A stretch of 64,000 nucleotides of DNA from Mesodorylaimus sp. YZB2_4 (GCA_030248295.1 JASANH010001726.1:496001-560000), one strand, 5' to 3'; numbered from the stretch's first letter, positions 44,587 through 58,325 are shown. Notes: generated from the letters alone by a model not told the origin. Numbers and translations: made by a program.

Positions 44587-47500
44587 TATCACAATGTAAT
44601 AATTCTATTCTGTTCCTTGCTCTTTCCTGCAGTCTTGAATTATTACAGCCGACTAAAGCTCATAAACATCGCCCGAAGACTGGAATAAGCGAGGCGTTGA
44701 CGAAATAATCGTTTATTATTTTAACTATAGTCCACATTGAAAGAGTTGTGCGAAGGTGAGCAGTGAAATAAATTCGCAGCGGGGTGCCAACTTAATCGCA
44801 TTTGCTCGTTTGTTTTATTCGCATTCCATTTTAGGCGAGACAGGTTTACGAAATTTGTCTTTGACATACTTAGCGCCTTGAGGTATGATGGAATTAATCG
44901 GGTTCGACTGCACTAAAAATGTTTGCGATGCCTGGCCACTCGAAAATGTGTATTGATGAGTGCGAATAATGTTTCAGGTAGAAATCAAAGTAGTCCTTGA
45001 AGTTTCATTGATTTGGACTTACTAAGACTTACGGACGTTAGTTCATTGTAAATTGTGGTGATTCTGCAGGTTGCGCAGAGCGTCCTCGTAACCCTGTAAG
45101 CTACACGGGATGCTCCAACACACATGAATTTACGCCTCTGGTGACTAGATATTATCACTCATAGCCTGACGCTTTGAATGAAACATTAGGACATATCCAT
45201 CAATCACATGTGCAACTGCCATGAAGAAAATATTTTCACTTTTGCGTAGCAGCCTACGTAGAGAGCTAGGCAGCGTCTGGCTAGAGGGTAACAGCCAATT
45301 GTAGAAGATGCGACAAAAATAATAGGTGGCGTAGTTGTTTGGAGCCATTTGGTGTTGTGTTTCAAAAATAAAATTATATTTGCATAAAGCAAGAACATAG
45401 TTTGCATTTTAGCATGAGGTTCGCTTCGCTTTCAGAAATGAAAGTTAACGCAACATGGGAAAGACGCTGAGGGTATATCAACCAGCAAACATGACTCATG
45501 ATTGGCATGATAGGGTGATCTGGGCTTTTGTGTTTAGCTTCCCCACATTTTCCCAGTTTTTTTAAACTTTGTGTATTGGATTTTATGGAGGAGCCATGTT
45601 TGCTTTGTTGTGAAGAAAATTTCTTCCGTGAGTCTTACTTCAACATCATACAGTTCCAAGGATTATCATCACTTTTCTCGTGACCTTTTTTTTAAGTTCA
45701 CCAACATTTTAACGACGTCAGCCTAAATTATGCCCAGTCACTGAAAAAGCCCAGCAGATTTAGTATTGCGGCCGTACTTGTATAATGATGTGGATATAAT
45801 AGTCTAGTGAGCTTTTAATTGCTGCCAAAAAGCTGAATTGTTGCACAACCATTGCTCTTCTATTTGATGCACACAGGTCTATGCACTGCATTGACCAGTG
45901 GTGTAATTGAGTGCGCCACTAAATTATATCAATTTTGTTGCCACTGAATTACTGCCGCTGAGAAAATATTGTTACCTGTTGGCTACAATTCCCTTGGTTT
46001 TTCGCAACATAGTCGCCTGGGCTTACAACTTTGTTTTATAACTTGAAAAATGGGGTTTAATGAAGCAGGGATAAGTATACGTATAATGTACCAGCGCTTG
46101 ATGCGGTTTGGCCCGCGTATTATGATTTCGTTTATGGAATGCAACACCGGATGGCCTCACGCAGTGGCGCTGCATTTACACACAGAACTGTGTTCGGTCT
46201 TTTTTACACACGGTGTTGTGACCAGCGGTCATAATGCCTTGTGGTCTTATCTCGCCGCGGTCTTTTGGACGCGTTCTTTTGTCGCGCGGTCTTTTGTCAC
46301 GTAACCGAAGTGTGACAATATCCAGTATATCACGAACACAGAGAGAGACCTATTGCATGAAATTCTCCCACTGCAGTCCTACTACCATTTAGGAGATTTT
46401 ATGCTGCATGTCGCCTACGGTTTTATCTACTGTACAGTATGTACAGCATCTACGCTGAAGTTACAGTCGTAGCAAGAAATCAGTTGCCCTGGATACTCTA
46501 CCTGAAAAATACCAGTGTTGCCTTCGCATTGTCAACACACTAATTTTCAATTTCAACTGCAGCATGACTGTTTATTGTTAAAAATGTTTGGTCTGAACCA
46601 TCAAACTTTTTTCCTGGATTGAACTCCCTATGAGGTGGAGGGAGATCTGTGCTGCCAGGGCACGCGCGTTGTTCAGCCCGCGAGTCAGCAAGTAAAAATT
46701 CTCGCTGTCAAGCGGGACCTTTGCACGAAGTGGGCTCATTTAGGTACTCTACTCGTGATGCAGTCAGCACAGAGGAAAGCTGTTCCTTTTTACAATACGT
46801 CAGCACAAAAAAATATGAGAATATTGAAATATTCTCATTGAACAGATATCTTATCGCCAATTCGATGGCGCTGAACACGTAATTAGCGTCTTCTAAAAAC
46901 TCGTTCCATGGAAAATAGGAAGAAAATAGGCTGGCGCATCAAAATTATCTGCATGCGTGGGAAGGCTTCGTCAAATGTTGGCCAAGTACTTGCTCAGGGT
47001 GCAAAAATGCGCTATTGCAGGTAGAAAATTCTTGGAAATCTTGGAAATCTTCACTGGTTTTTGGCAATGTAAAGAAGGGATTAAAAAAGGTCCGATTTCA
47101 GGGAATCCATGTCATTAAGGCGGAGATAGAGACGTGGAAGATTTTGAACATGACGTGCGCACTGCATAGTTTCTATGCTGCGCACCTACACCTATGTGAA
47201 TCCTCACAGATTCTTAGACTCAATCAGTGAATAATCAATGACACTGATCAGTCAATGAAGAAAGTGAGTTTTTATATACAACAAAAAATAAGTATCGCAG
47301 GAGCGCGTCAGAAACCCAGAGCACGATATTGTGCGGGTCTGTGCCAAATTGCTGAACCGAATATTCCCCAGGGCAGGGATTCGCCTGCATTTTGTGGAGT
47401 TACTGCCAACGGCATGGCAGAGAGTTTTGCTGTCACATTGATATTTTCCTCGAAAATACTAAAATATCATTGGCTTACCTTGTGAGACATGCTGTGGAGC

Positions 47501-47731
47501 GTGAGCTATTAAAATCAGATATCTGCGCGTTAAGCACGGAATTATTTCCCAGAATAACTTTTTTTGTAGCCGCTGTACAAGTATAAAAAGTCAAGATTAT
47601 TCATACTAAATAAGAAATAGCAATAAAAAAAGAGCGTTTGCTTCTCATCGAAAAGATCTTGCAATTTTTAAAAAGCCCTTAAGCATCCACAAACATTAGA
47701 ATCAAGATGGGCCTTCAGAAAGATTCTGAAA
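44587..47731. other. Intergenic region, nothing recognised
   Basis: A 3.1-kb stretch between the receptor subunit and the Tribbles gene. Short open frames only; no repeat family, RNA gene or exon could be supported. The receptor promoter should lie just right of 44586. Confidence 0.45.
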
Positions 47732-49525
47732 TTAACCGCTTCTTTCCGCAACTTTGGCGCCGTCAGCTGGATGAAATATCGGACTCGCACCATGAGTGCT
47801 TATGTTGCGATTGACTAAACGCATGCCACGGGTGGGCCCAAGGAATTGGACGTATTGTGTTGTAGACGACGTCGCAGTAGACATCATTGGCCCCGCACCC
47901 CCATTTGAAGACTCACCACCACGCTCGATGCGACAAGGCGATCGCCAGAAAGCAGACCGACTGCAGTCGAAAACTTTGAATGCCGTTCTGTAATTCTTCG
48001 GCTGCAACCAACTGCTAGCCAATACCTCGGTTACTGTGGGACGTTCCTTCGGTTTCTTTTGCAACATACACCTTATCAGCAAGCACGCCTCAAGAGACAC
48101 CCTGTCACGAACTGAATTCAACGCGATTCGGCCCTCCCTAATTTTAGCAAATAATCCTGCCGGGGTCGAATCATAAAATGGATAGCGGCCGACCAGCATC
48201 ACAAACAAGAGGACACCCAAACTCCACACATCTGCTGCTTTTCCTGAATAGTTTCTTTTGCTCAAGTCTAGAATTTCTGGACTCACATAAGCCGGGCATC
48301 CATGGCGGCTTTGCATTGTGTCATCTTCGACGTCGAAATCATTGTAGGTGATCGAGTTCGGATCAGCGACCGCTGAAATTTCGGGGCAAAAGGCCGTATC
48401 GTCCAAATCTTCCAGTTTCAATGTTTGTCGACGCGCGTCAGCAAAAACGAACTTTCGCAGCTTCAAATCCCGAATAACCACATTTCTCAAGTGACAAAAT
48501 TCGACTATCTGACAAATCTGCTGAAAATATTCCTTGCATTGGGTTTCTGGTAACTTCCTTCTTTCGATGACATAAGCGTGAAAGCAGCCGTAATTAGGTG
48601 GTTCGATCCAATAAAAATACAACTTTGTGCACTTTTCTTCTTTTTCGCGATGTAAAACAAAAGTTGTATTTTTTGGAAATAAAAGCTCATAAATTTCTTT
48701 AAATTGTTCTGTATCGCCTATTATCAAAGATAGACGACAGGCCAGCCGCGTGCGATGCATGTGTTTCGCGCGATCGAATCGACGGACGGTGACAAATCTG
48801 CCGGTAAGTAAGTCGAGGCCGTCATAAACGCGCGCATTCTGATCGACCTCCTTCAAAAGTTGGACGTCACCTATTTGTGGGAGGTCCAGATCGAAGGGGT
48901 CGTCAGGATATTTTTGATGCTCCATCAAATCGATTTTTATGGGGGAACGCGGCGGCGTGGTATCTGAGATGGTCAAATGCCCTTGGATCAGGCTTCTTTG
49001 TGGACCAGGCGGAAGCAAAGCAGCGATCCAAGGGTTCAAACGTTCCACCTGCGTGATCGAAGGTTGATGGGCGGGTGCGAGAACAGGGGCGGGAGAGAGA
49101 GCAGGAACCACTGCTAGAGCATCTTGATCATTATTTGGTCTGTGATCGATTTCATTTTCTTGTATACTTTGATCTTGATTACCTGGAGCCGAACTTTGGT
49201 CATTTCCACCACTTTGTATTTCAATCGCCTGATTGTGACCGCTTTGGCTGGTTTGAGACCAGGTTTGATGGCTGATTTCAATCAGATCAGCTTGATCGTC
49301 TGACACCGTCATTGAGCTTATATTGTTCTCACTTGAGCTTCTTATCAGAATTGAATTTGCTGCAGTAGCATTTCGATTCACACTCGACCCTGTTGAACAT
49401 TCTCCAAAACTTATTTTACTTCCAGCAGGAATTAAACTCATTGTACTTGAGTTAGATCTTCTGCGTTTGATCGCATTTGCGCAATTCGTGTCGTCAAATT
49501 GACGTTTCTGTGGCGAATGAGTCAT
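47732..49525 (-). CDS. trib: Tribbles-family pseudokinase
   Basis: An intronless gene of 597 codons from the first ATG (MTHSPQKRQ). Tribbles proteins are scaffolds that bring COP1-type ubiquitin ligases and MAPK kinases to their targets. A long Ser/Asn/Gln-rich N-terminal region (about 1-215) precedes the kinase-like domain (about 220-510). The normal beta-3 Lys is Arg (FVTVRRFD, about 244). The catalytic loop is the Tribbles form VVIRDLKLRKFVF (about 350), and the metal site DFG is replaced by LEDLDD. HGCPAYVSPEI (about 407), GKAADVWSLGVLLFVMLVGR and FAKIREGRI are diagnostic. No clear C-terminal COP1-binding or HPWF-type MEK motif is seen; the tail is Ser/Thr-rich. About 600 residues is long for the family (350-480). 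Confidence 0.93.
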   Translation of the reverse strand: MTHSPQKRQFDDTNCANAIKRRRSNSSTMSLIPAGSKISFGECSTGSSVNRNATAANSILIRSSSENNISSMTVSDDQADLIEISHQTWSQTSQSGHNQAIEIQSGGNDQSSAPGNQDQSIQENEIDHRPNNDQDALAVVPALSPAPVLAPAHQPSITQVERLNPWIAALLPPGPQRSLIQGHLTISDTTPPRSPIKIDLMEHQKYPDDPFDLDLPQIGDVQLLKEVDQNARVYDGLDLLTGRFVTVRRFDRAKHMHRTRLACRLSLIIGDTEQFKEIYELLFPKNTTFVLHREKEEKCTKLYFYWIEPPNYGCFHAYVIERRKLPETQCKEYFQQICQIVEFCHLRNVVIRDLKLRKFVFADARRQTLKLEDLDDTAFCPEISAVADPNSITYNDFDVEDDTMQSRHGCPAYVSPEILDLSKRNYSGKAADVWSLGVLLFVMLVGRYPFYDSTPAGLFAKIREGRIALNSVRDRVSLEACLLIRCMLQKKPKERPTVTEVLASSWLQPKNYRTAFKVFDCSRSAFWRSPCRIERGGESSNGGAGPMMSTATSSTTQYVQFLGPTRGMRLVNRNISTHGASPIFHPADGAKVAERSG

Positions 49526-51799
49526 CTTCAATGGCAACTGCACTGAAGTCAAGGACTAGTTGCGGTTGGAGCACTAGTATAAAGCTTGAAACTTCACAGC
49601 CAAGGTTCGACCTAAGGGCAGATCTGCTAAGCGCCAAATGAGGTAGAATTTTTATATTGACCCTTTTATCTTCGTTTTAATCGCAAGAATGACGCAAAAA
49701 TGCACTTAAAGTGGGTGCTAAAGTTACGCTACGGCGCGTCACCGTGTATGCACAACATCTCGCCCACGACTGACTCACTGTGACGCTGCTCTTCGCGCCT
49801 GTCGGTACTGGCTCTTTTTGTTTGCTCAAGCCAATCGCGCAATAACTTGGCAGCTAAAAAGATATACTCTGGGTAACCAATTTCGACGAACATGGTGTGA
49901 AATAACAAAAACCAGGGCGGTTTTATTTTAGGTTTACGCTGAAGTGAAAACTCGAAATAATTAGCAATTATAAATTGGTCACATATCTCTATGCTGACTC
50001 GATATTGCCGACTTGCGAGTTCCTGTTCACTATTTTTCTTCGCATAAAAAGGGCAGACTGATAAAGAAAATATTGCGCGACTCGAACGCCAGTTTTACGA
50101 CATGACGCACTTAGGATAGGTTTCGCGATGGTGTGTGCGAGGTCTTATAACGACATGGCATACTGTACTCATTTTTACCTCCTTTCGTTGTAAGCATTTG
50201 CTTTGAACTGTTTCTTAAATTATTTCCTTTCTCGAGGCAATCTGTTTCTGGTGTCAGAAGCGGTAATCGCTGTTCGTTTTGTGAGGAACTTCAAAGTTTC
50301 CATCACATTTTTCATCCAAGTTCTTCAAAGAACCAATGCTTTATTCATAAAAGATTTGACCGCAGAGCAACATCTGATTTTAAACATGGGACCCTGCTAA
50401 TGCGGGCCTAAAATTTCACTGCTCCTGACGTCGGTCTTATCAAAAGCAGCCAATCTGTCTCTGCAGTTCGGCATCCACTGTTATCAAAAGTTGCGAGCGA
50501 GTCTTCTACGCTATGTTAAAAAATTCCTTAACAGCAAACACTCGTAGGTACTCGTTAAAAACATTTAGTCACTCGAACGATCTCGTATCTTTTTGGGGCT
50601 GAGTAAGGCGAAAACTTGGTTCAAAGAACTGCTTGTGTTCGGCTATGCACCAGGAGATTCAGTGCACTCCTGAAGATTCCTACGCAGAATGCTAGTCACA
50701 TATTTCACATCGCCGTAGTTGATGGGAATGTTGATGTGAGATTTCTATCGCGCGATCATTCTAGACGTGATTAGTGGAAAATCGGGAGCAATATTCAAAG
50801 ACCAATTGAAAGCAAATTTTTGCTGGAATATTCGAGCACATGCTACGCTGTAGTTGTGCGTCATCTAAGCTAGGGGAGTCGATTAGGCGAGTAAGGTCTT
50901 CATCCGCTCTTTTTACCACACCTCAAGGAGCTGCTCATGTCATCAGCACGTGCCGTCCAGAGAGAAAGTCAACAGGAGGTAAGCTTTGTCCAGACGGTAA
51001 GCCTATCCGTGTCCTGTGTGCTGTGCTCCTATGTCTTCCGTAATCATAATACATAAAAGTCGAGCATGATCGAGCATGTGATCTGAAAGAGGTGCACCCT
51101 CGCGAGACAATGAAAAAGTATAGTTTTTGCGCCCACCCAGAATTAAAATATTCACCATTCTAGTCTGCAGGGGCCTTTCTTGAAAGCTCAAATATTTTCA
51201 TGATTCATAACTAACAGAGCAAACTTGAGTATCTGTCACAGAGTTCTGAAATCAGGTTTTACTTGCCACTTTTAATTATCCTAAACATCGGATTCGAAAA
51301 TTTTTCTGCTGTCGTGACTCTCTCTCTTGTAGCTGGTATTTTCACTAGAATAAGCAAGTATAATTCAGAAAAATATTTACGCAGACATTAAGGGACTCGT
51401 TTCGTCATTGGCTTCCTCTGATGACATTGAAGGGCAAGACGAAGAATGCTCACATCAGTGTGTGAGACACAAGCGACTGGACTAGTCTAATTATGATTCA
51501 GTCGGAAAACCTGTCAGTTGGAGTATTTGCTCCAGAAGTATTTGGGGGCTGACGCAGAGGGAAACATAGGTCGTACTCAGCCAGGCATTTGCGCAATCGC
51601 ATAACAGGAAGAGGTGGTAACTTGTGCTTCCCGAAAGTCATTAAAACCGCTAATTCACAGGCTCACGTACGAAGCAGTCGTTTTTGTCGATAGATAAAAG
51701 CAGCAAAAGCATCACCCATGGGTAGCAAAGAGACAATGGCACTACAGAGTTTTCTCCTGCCATGCTTCCTTCTTTCTTTCATTTTTCCTCTCTTCAACT
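49526..51799. other. Intergenic region, nothing recognised
   Basis: Upstream of Tribbles and downstream of the next GPCR. No exon, repeat family or RNA gene supported. Confidence 0.45.
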
Positions 51800-53357
51800 T
51801 TATGGAATCTGTTCGCTTTTTTCTCCACATGGCCCAAGGCTGAGAGCGTCGAAGGATGAATAGCATCTCGTTTCATGCATGGACAGAGCACCATGACATC
51901 GATTAGCTGATGCTGGTACTGATGTTACGGCTGATGAGCTAACGAGTCCCACGCGCATGCCATTCATCGCTACTGTGCTGCCCGGAGCATCGTTCTCTGA
52001 CACCGAGAAGCGTCGTGGTGTCGAGCATGTAAGACCTTGTCGAAGTGTTCTGGGCACAAACAAGGATACAAAGGTGGCTCGAAATCGCGAACTCATGCCA
52101 CAATATCTGAAAAAGCAATAATATTAGTCTAGAACAATGGTTTACATCCTATTGCACTTACAAAACAAAGTTGACACCGCTGTTTAGAAGGGAAAGCAAG
52201 TCCAGCACATCGCCGAGGGTTGGGTAGACCTTGAAATATACATCGCTCAGATAAAATCCGCTCATTGTGGCCACAAATGCTTGTGGTAATTCAGCCACCA
52301 GAAAAATGGAGAGTATGGTCAATAACATTTTTGTAGTACGGCTACTAAAATATTTTGCACGTCCATGATTTGCCACCGCACCATTTCGAGCAGTGGTGCC
52401 GTTTCGACGCCGTAAAATACGCGTACTCCGCCTTTTCGCTGCGGCTAGTGTCTTCAACAGACGCCAAATACTGAAGAATAGGAGGAGACACGGCAATAAT
52501 TTGAAACAAAGGCCGTTTATTAGAAGTACAGCTCGTAGAAGAAGACAATCATTGGCCAAGGCCGATTCGGATGGCAGAACTGTATATCCAACGGATGTCG
52601 GCAGTCTGGCTCCCACTATAAGCTCTGATCCTGGTCCAGACCCGCCTCCGATTACAGCATCCAAGGCTTCCGCGCTGATATTACGGGGCGTTCGGTTATC
52701 ACCGCACGACTCCACTTCGATCTGCACTACGCTGTGCGTGAATATGACTGGTATGCACAAAATAGCCAAGAGGCCGTAGATGTAGGACAATGGTCTCCAG
52801 ACGTGGCCTGGTTTGAGCGAAGTGTTATTCAATTTCGCCTTTCTCATTACTCTTAGGCGCATAAATGCTAACAATACTACTAACCATAAGCTACTGCTAT
52901 GAAGTAGAATACTCCACAAGGAATGGAACAAAATGAACACCATCCATCCATACGTATAAATCTCTGCGAGACATACCCCTCGGTTGACCACGTAGAAATG
53001 TACCACATAGATCAAATAGGAGCACATTGTTCCAGCATCGCACAAAGCCACGGCAGCCAAGACCACATTAATCGATGTCCTCATATTTGGTCTTGTCAAA
53101 ACAATAAAATTTAAAACATTGGTCAAGAGACCGAATGCGCACAAGACCAGGCACACGTGGCCGTGGATAGGCTGATATTGACGAGAAAATTCTTCTAGAG
53201 ATGTCAAAAGTTTTCGGTTCCATTTTTTCCATTCCAAGCCCGAGTCTTCATTAATTTCTTTGCCGTCTGTCCAATTACCATCCACATTCGAATATTGGGG
53301 GAGATGTACCGGGCCAGCATAGAACCAGCTATCGGCACTGTTCCCGCACAGGTCCAT
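51800..53357 (-). CDS. FMRFamide/myosuppressin-type GPCR
   Basis: Two exons (53357-52162, 52106-51800; 55-bp GT-AG intron, phase 2) give 500 residues if ATG at 53357 (MDLCGNSADSW) is the start. A TTTCGCAG acceptor-like site just before it leaves room for an upstream exon. The extracellular N-terminus has NWT sites. TM1 includes LVLCAFGLLTNVLNFIVLTR, TM2 VVLAAVALCDAGTM, and TM3 starts at a Cys (CLAEIYTY). TM4 follows HVWRPLSYIYGLL. TM6 is KMLLTILSIFLVAELPQAF. TM7 continues over the splice as LLNSGVNFVLYCGMSSRFR. The NxxNFVLYC-MS-FR end and VLNFIVLTRPNM start resemble myosuppressin/FMRFamide receptors of invertebrates. A Thr/Ser-rich cytosolic tail follows. Ligand assignment is by motif only. 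Confidence 0.82.
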
Positions 53358-56300
53358 GTTGCCGCTGCCTAGGGTCGTTGCCTGACGGCTGCGAAAGAAA
53401 TAGGACAAGTAATGAAGGGGAGAGGAAAGATGTCAGCTACAGAGCATATTATTACTGATGAATGGAAGTAGACGTGATAGCCAAACTTCGTCGGTCACGC
53501 ACTGTCACTCGTAAGTCCCCATGAGATTAGACCCGCTGACAAACAATGAGGGGCGCGCGTGAGAGGGGTCATGAAATATATAATGTCTCACAGGACATTT
53601 GCATTCATCGCATTGCCCACATCAGACAATCAATCCTTCAAAAACAATAATCGCAAAGAAATTAAAATCTAAAAATCAAAATTTAAAAATTTTCGAACTT
53701 TTGCTCAAGCACGCTGTACCAGACACGCATTCATCACGCTTTGCCGAATGCGCCGCAGAAAAAATCCTTTCTTCTGCTCCAATAGTCACAAGTCGGTTTA
53801 AATTCGAACAACGTTTCACAACGGACTTTTATTCTAAAAGTATCTTTCTAGTGCTGCTTTCCGTTTCGGAAGCAGTGTCTAGTCGGGCGTAGATAAGGAG
53901 ACCGCTTAGTGAGAGGACCAAATTTGGCCTGAACTCTTATGAGCATTAGCTCGAAAGGCAGGGTAGTCAATGCGCGGGTGGGCGAACGAAAGATTTTAGA
54001 GCCTTTAAAGTGAGGAAATGTAAAAACGATTTGGTTAACGCAGGTTTTTTTTTATAACGCTATTCCTATCTACTCACATAATTGAGATCTAAACGGAGGG
54101 CTTCGGTAAAGAAAAGCTTACAGCCAATTCGGAAAGTGCGAGTCACTTGGGAAATATGGGCTATCCATTTAAGGAATGGCAACCCTATCAGATGCGCAAT
54201 GAGACTCGACTAGCTGCCGAGGGAGTCTTGTCAAAATTGATGAGGAACCACGCAGAAGCAGGTCGTGCAGAAGGTGTTTAAAAATGGGGAAATTTCAAAT
54301 TTTGTGCATCTTGAATGGCTCTACACTCTTAACGAGTATTCTGCATGCACGATCCGTTAACTTTTTAGATGCGACATTATGGACAGGCAGAGAGTGCATA
54401 TCCAGTATCGGCCTAGATGCTTAAGCGCACACTCGTACGTGGGTAGGTGACAGGGATAGAATCAAGTGTTACCCTAATCATGGGTGGGCTTGTCCACAGG
54501 CACCCTCTTGTAAATAGAATCTCGAAGGCTAAACTACGTTATTTGAGATAATTCTAATAGATCACAAAGAGAATGTACAAAAACTAGCACAGCCATGGGT
54601 GGTATGCCCCCAGTGACAAATGACGTAAATTAAAGAAAGCCCATTGAATCAGATTACAATAGGCCATTCTTGTTATTTTAGGGTCGTTGCCAGGCACGCT
54701 TCATTAGTCCATCTTTATTCAGAAGTATGAATGTGAGCATTAGATCTGCTCTCAGATTCGCCCTTGACGACAACAATACCACACGCTACAGACTGACCGC
54801 CATGTTCTCGGGAGATCAAGTGGTCAGAAGTTTTGGGATCGAATTCTGTTTTGTTAAAAGCGAAAAAATGTAAATCGCCCCCACGCTATGCCATACGCGC
54901 AGCTCTTTTCTTACAACGAACTGTGTGGCAAAGACAGAATTTTTCGAATTGACGCACAAAGTTCATATTCGGAAAGGAAAAGAAGAGCGATAATTTGACG
55001 ATGAAACGCGTAAAATCCATTGCAAAATACGTCAAGCCATAGCGGATAAAAAGGGTTCAGGAAGAACGTGCCTATCGCAATCAGCAAAGGTAGAATCACC
55101 GCGCCATGTGGGGGTTCCTTGATCAATTTGATCTTGGATTTTTGAAAGACTACGGTTTCACTAAGAAACCTGTCAGCTCTCACAAAATGCGTCGGTTACA
55201 GATGAGAGAATTCATAAGCTCATCCAGGAGTTTTAGTGCAGACGAGTACTTTGTGAGGGCTAAACACACTGTAAGAATCAAGACGAGGCAACAGTTGGGC
55301 TCGTGATCGCGTGAAACTTTATCGCTGTATGCGGAAGGAGACTTTCTTAGGCAGGTAGAAAAAAGAAAAATGAAAATACAGTTGAGCCAGTCAAATACTG
55401 TTTAAAGCTCGGTGAAACATAACCAGCGAAGTATTATTTCGGAAGAGTCAAAAATTCGAAGCGAGCAGAAAATGCTTAGAATCATAGCGCGCTCTGCTTG
55501 CTCTTTCTGGAAACAGTAGCAGGTCATTCTGTGAAGTGCAGGAGCTTGTGTCACATGCTAAGTATAAATTTTTTTTAATTCAAATTTTTTTAGATTTATT
55601 TGCTCACGATCAGAGTTGACGAGCCAAAACATTCAAAAAGCGTAAAAAAATCATCTGACACAAAAATTTGTGGGTTTCGCAGAGTGTTGAACATTTGGAT
55701 TTTATCAACCATAAGAAAGTGCAGACCATTTCCTGATGGAAGGTTAGAGGCCATTCTAAACGTGAATTTATTTCTCCACCTACAAGTCGTGCTACAGTGT
55801 TTCGCATGATCTGTAAAAAGAAACCTCGGACGGGTTTTTTCGTCGATCGCAAGACCCCTTGACATGGATAATAATGAAAAGTGCTAACCTTCCACATAAA
55901 ATTGAAAACCTACGCAAGAAGAAAACGAAATCAACTGAAGCGTTTAGAACGGCTCGAGCGAAGTTTATCGCAAGTATTAGATGAAGATTGATTAGCATCT
56001 CTTGCTCATGCTTTGCTTCATTTTCGTAATTGTGCTACGAGTATTATGAAAATGTATTCAGAGCGTTAAGAGTCGGAGACAGTAAAAAAGCACTCATACA
56101 AAATCCAAGATTTTCGACGACCTTTGACTAAACAATAATCATACCCAAATTCTATTCTTTTTTCCCAGGGCACACTTTTCCTGGGTATGACAGAGCGGAG
56201 CGGTAAAATATATGTTTCTCCGTGCATTATTGATTGTTGTGAGGACTTTATTTCATAAAGTGCACAGGGTTGTCAGAAAGAGTGCCCAAGAGATGCTGTG

Positions 56301-58325
56301 CGGAGCGCATTAAATGTCAGGCGCAGCCGCTCGATCCTACGGTTTTTCTTGGCACTAAAGCCCAAAGCACAGAATGTATGGTTCAAAGCGATGCGTCAGA
56401 TAAGCGTTCGATGCAGCACTTTTTGGGTGAACTCACAATGTAAATGGTGCCTAAAACGTCTCATCGCAAGCTTGTTTGACGCATCGCATCGATCTATATT
56501 TCCAGCTACGTGCGGTTTAGAGTTTTCAAGCAGAGCAGACATTGCGTGGAAAGGAGAGGGCCAGAGGCGCGAGTGCTTGCGAGTAGCAACACCTATCGGA
56601 TTGCGTCATTGATAGCAGTTTTTCAACCTAGCTGCGATGAAATAAAAAAGATAGGCGCTTGGTTTAGCTACCTGTTCCAGATATATGCTGTTCCTGTTTT
56701 CTTGTTCTACGATAAGTGTATGGTCTCACAGTATTCGTTCTGCTTCAGGTTACATTATTTCCCTTTGTCGTTTCCCTTCATGGCCTGGGGTGTCACGCTT
56801 GTCTCCCTCACATTCTAGCGCCTCTGACAAATTACCATCAAGAGCCGTAAGTACGATGCATACCACTGTGATCCTAAAATTAAGTGCCCTTAAGAAGGGG
56901 CACATTAGGATGGTGCAAAAGGTTCTACTAAGGTATAGTCGTACATACTCAATTCATTATTAACATATCTGGCTGAGCGCTCCTACGCCAGTAGCTGGCG
57001 TAAATCTACCGCCTACGCTGGGAAATGTGTTCTTCTGCCGGACATGGCTGATGATCATGAACGCTGTGATCGACGAGATATGAGCGACCGGCTGGGCGTT
57101 GGGAACCAATGAGAATTGGCGAGACGCGAAGAGTGGGCGATCACTGGACGAGACGTGACGACCGACTGGGTGCGATGAGGTTAGGATCAGGAAAGTATAA
57201 TGGGCAACAATGCATGTGAAGATGAAGCTCGCCTGTAAAGACAAAAGAGCTGTATGCATGGACCACCATGATGATCTCAATGCAAGCTTGTCTATTGTTG
57301 TGCATTCCTGCATCAGGTGGTCATCCCATTGCTCTACAGTAGTCCTTCGACAGGCAAAATCCGATCCCAAAACTTACGGGACTATTTCTTCCAGTTGAGG
57401 ACACAGGCACAAAGACCGAAGTCTCTTAGACAAAAACTCTGAATACTGGAAGGCAAGTCTCGCGAGTATACATGCGTCTGAAACAGCAACCGGAGTCGAT
57501 GAAGTCTCCCAGCCAGGGAAGGTATCGATCTCCCGACTGGTTACATTTTGGACCTCGCCGCATACTGATCGGTTTTATTGGTCGTTTCCACCTTTACATT
57601 TCGCCCTAACGCTCCCGAATATGCTCCCCTCATGATCTCCGTCTAGGGATGCTGAACAATTTTCTCCACAACACAACTGCCACGATGACATTTTTTGGAA
57701 GTACGCTCAGGACCCATTCAGAACCAACCTTCCCCGACCTCATCGAAAACATCGACTAGCAGGAGGCCCAAGTTGCACTCGTACTAGGAGTTGTCCTTAC
57801 ACACGCAAGATACAGTATATACATAGTCATGCTAATTGAGGTGGCTGGTCTCGATTATGCAGCGGTGTCCAGGCAGGGGACATACAGTACCTATTTGACG
57901 AGGATAAAAACGTAACTTTGCTTATGTACAGTATATCCAACGGAGGTATATTTAGAAGGCGTATTTGTAAAGGATTCTGTACTTGAACAAATATGGTATC
58001 CAGATTACAAAGCAGCTTGAAAGCACTTTCAGGCCTCATATACTGTAGAACTTACCGCCTTCACTCTTTTAGTGTACCTCTGCTAACTACTTTATCATTT
58101 GCTCATTGGGTGCTGACGTGCTACACGCCGCACTGATTGTACGCGTCCCTACAGTACAATGCGGTGAACAGCGACCACAGCAAAGAAAAGTTTGCATTTT
58201 GTAGCAATTTTTACTTGGTAAACCCAGTTTTGTTAACATATTTACATTACACATGGACATACTGTACAAATGATAACAATTTACCCAGCGCTACTCCCCC
58301 TAAACTATAAAAGAGTGCCCTAATT
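53358..58325. other. Intergenic region with hydrophobic minus-strand frames
   Basis: No complete gene was supported. On the minus strand, hydrophobic open frames at 55183-54911 (ILPLLIAIGTFFLNPFYPLW) and near 55998-55910 (INLHLILAINFARAVLN) could be remnants of another receptor, but no joined frame or motif supports it. A dispersed-repeat relative of 8290-8360 lies at 57455-57535. Elsewhere nothing was recognised. Confidence 0.35.

Noticed and set aside
53357-53408. Extending the FMRFamide-type receptor to a start at 53408
   Set aside because: That codon is TTG, and a TTTCTTTCGCAG acceptor-like stretch lies between it and the first ATG, so the extra residues are probably intron.
54911-55998. 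A further GPCR gene on the minus strand
   Set aside because: Hydrophobic frames exist, but they start without ATG, do not join in frame by clear splice sites and show no receptor signature.
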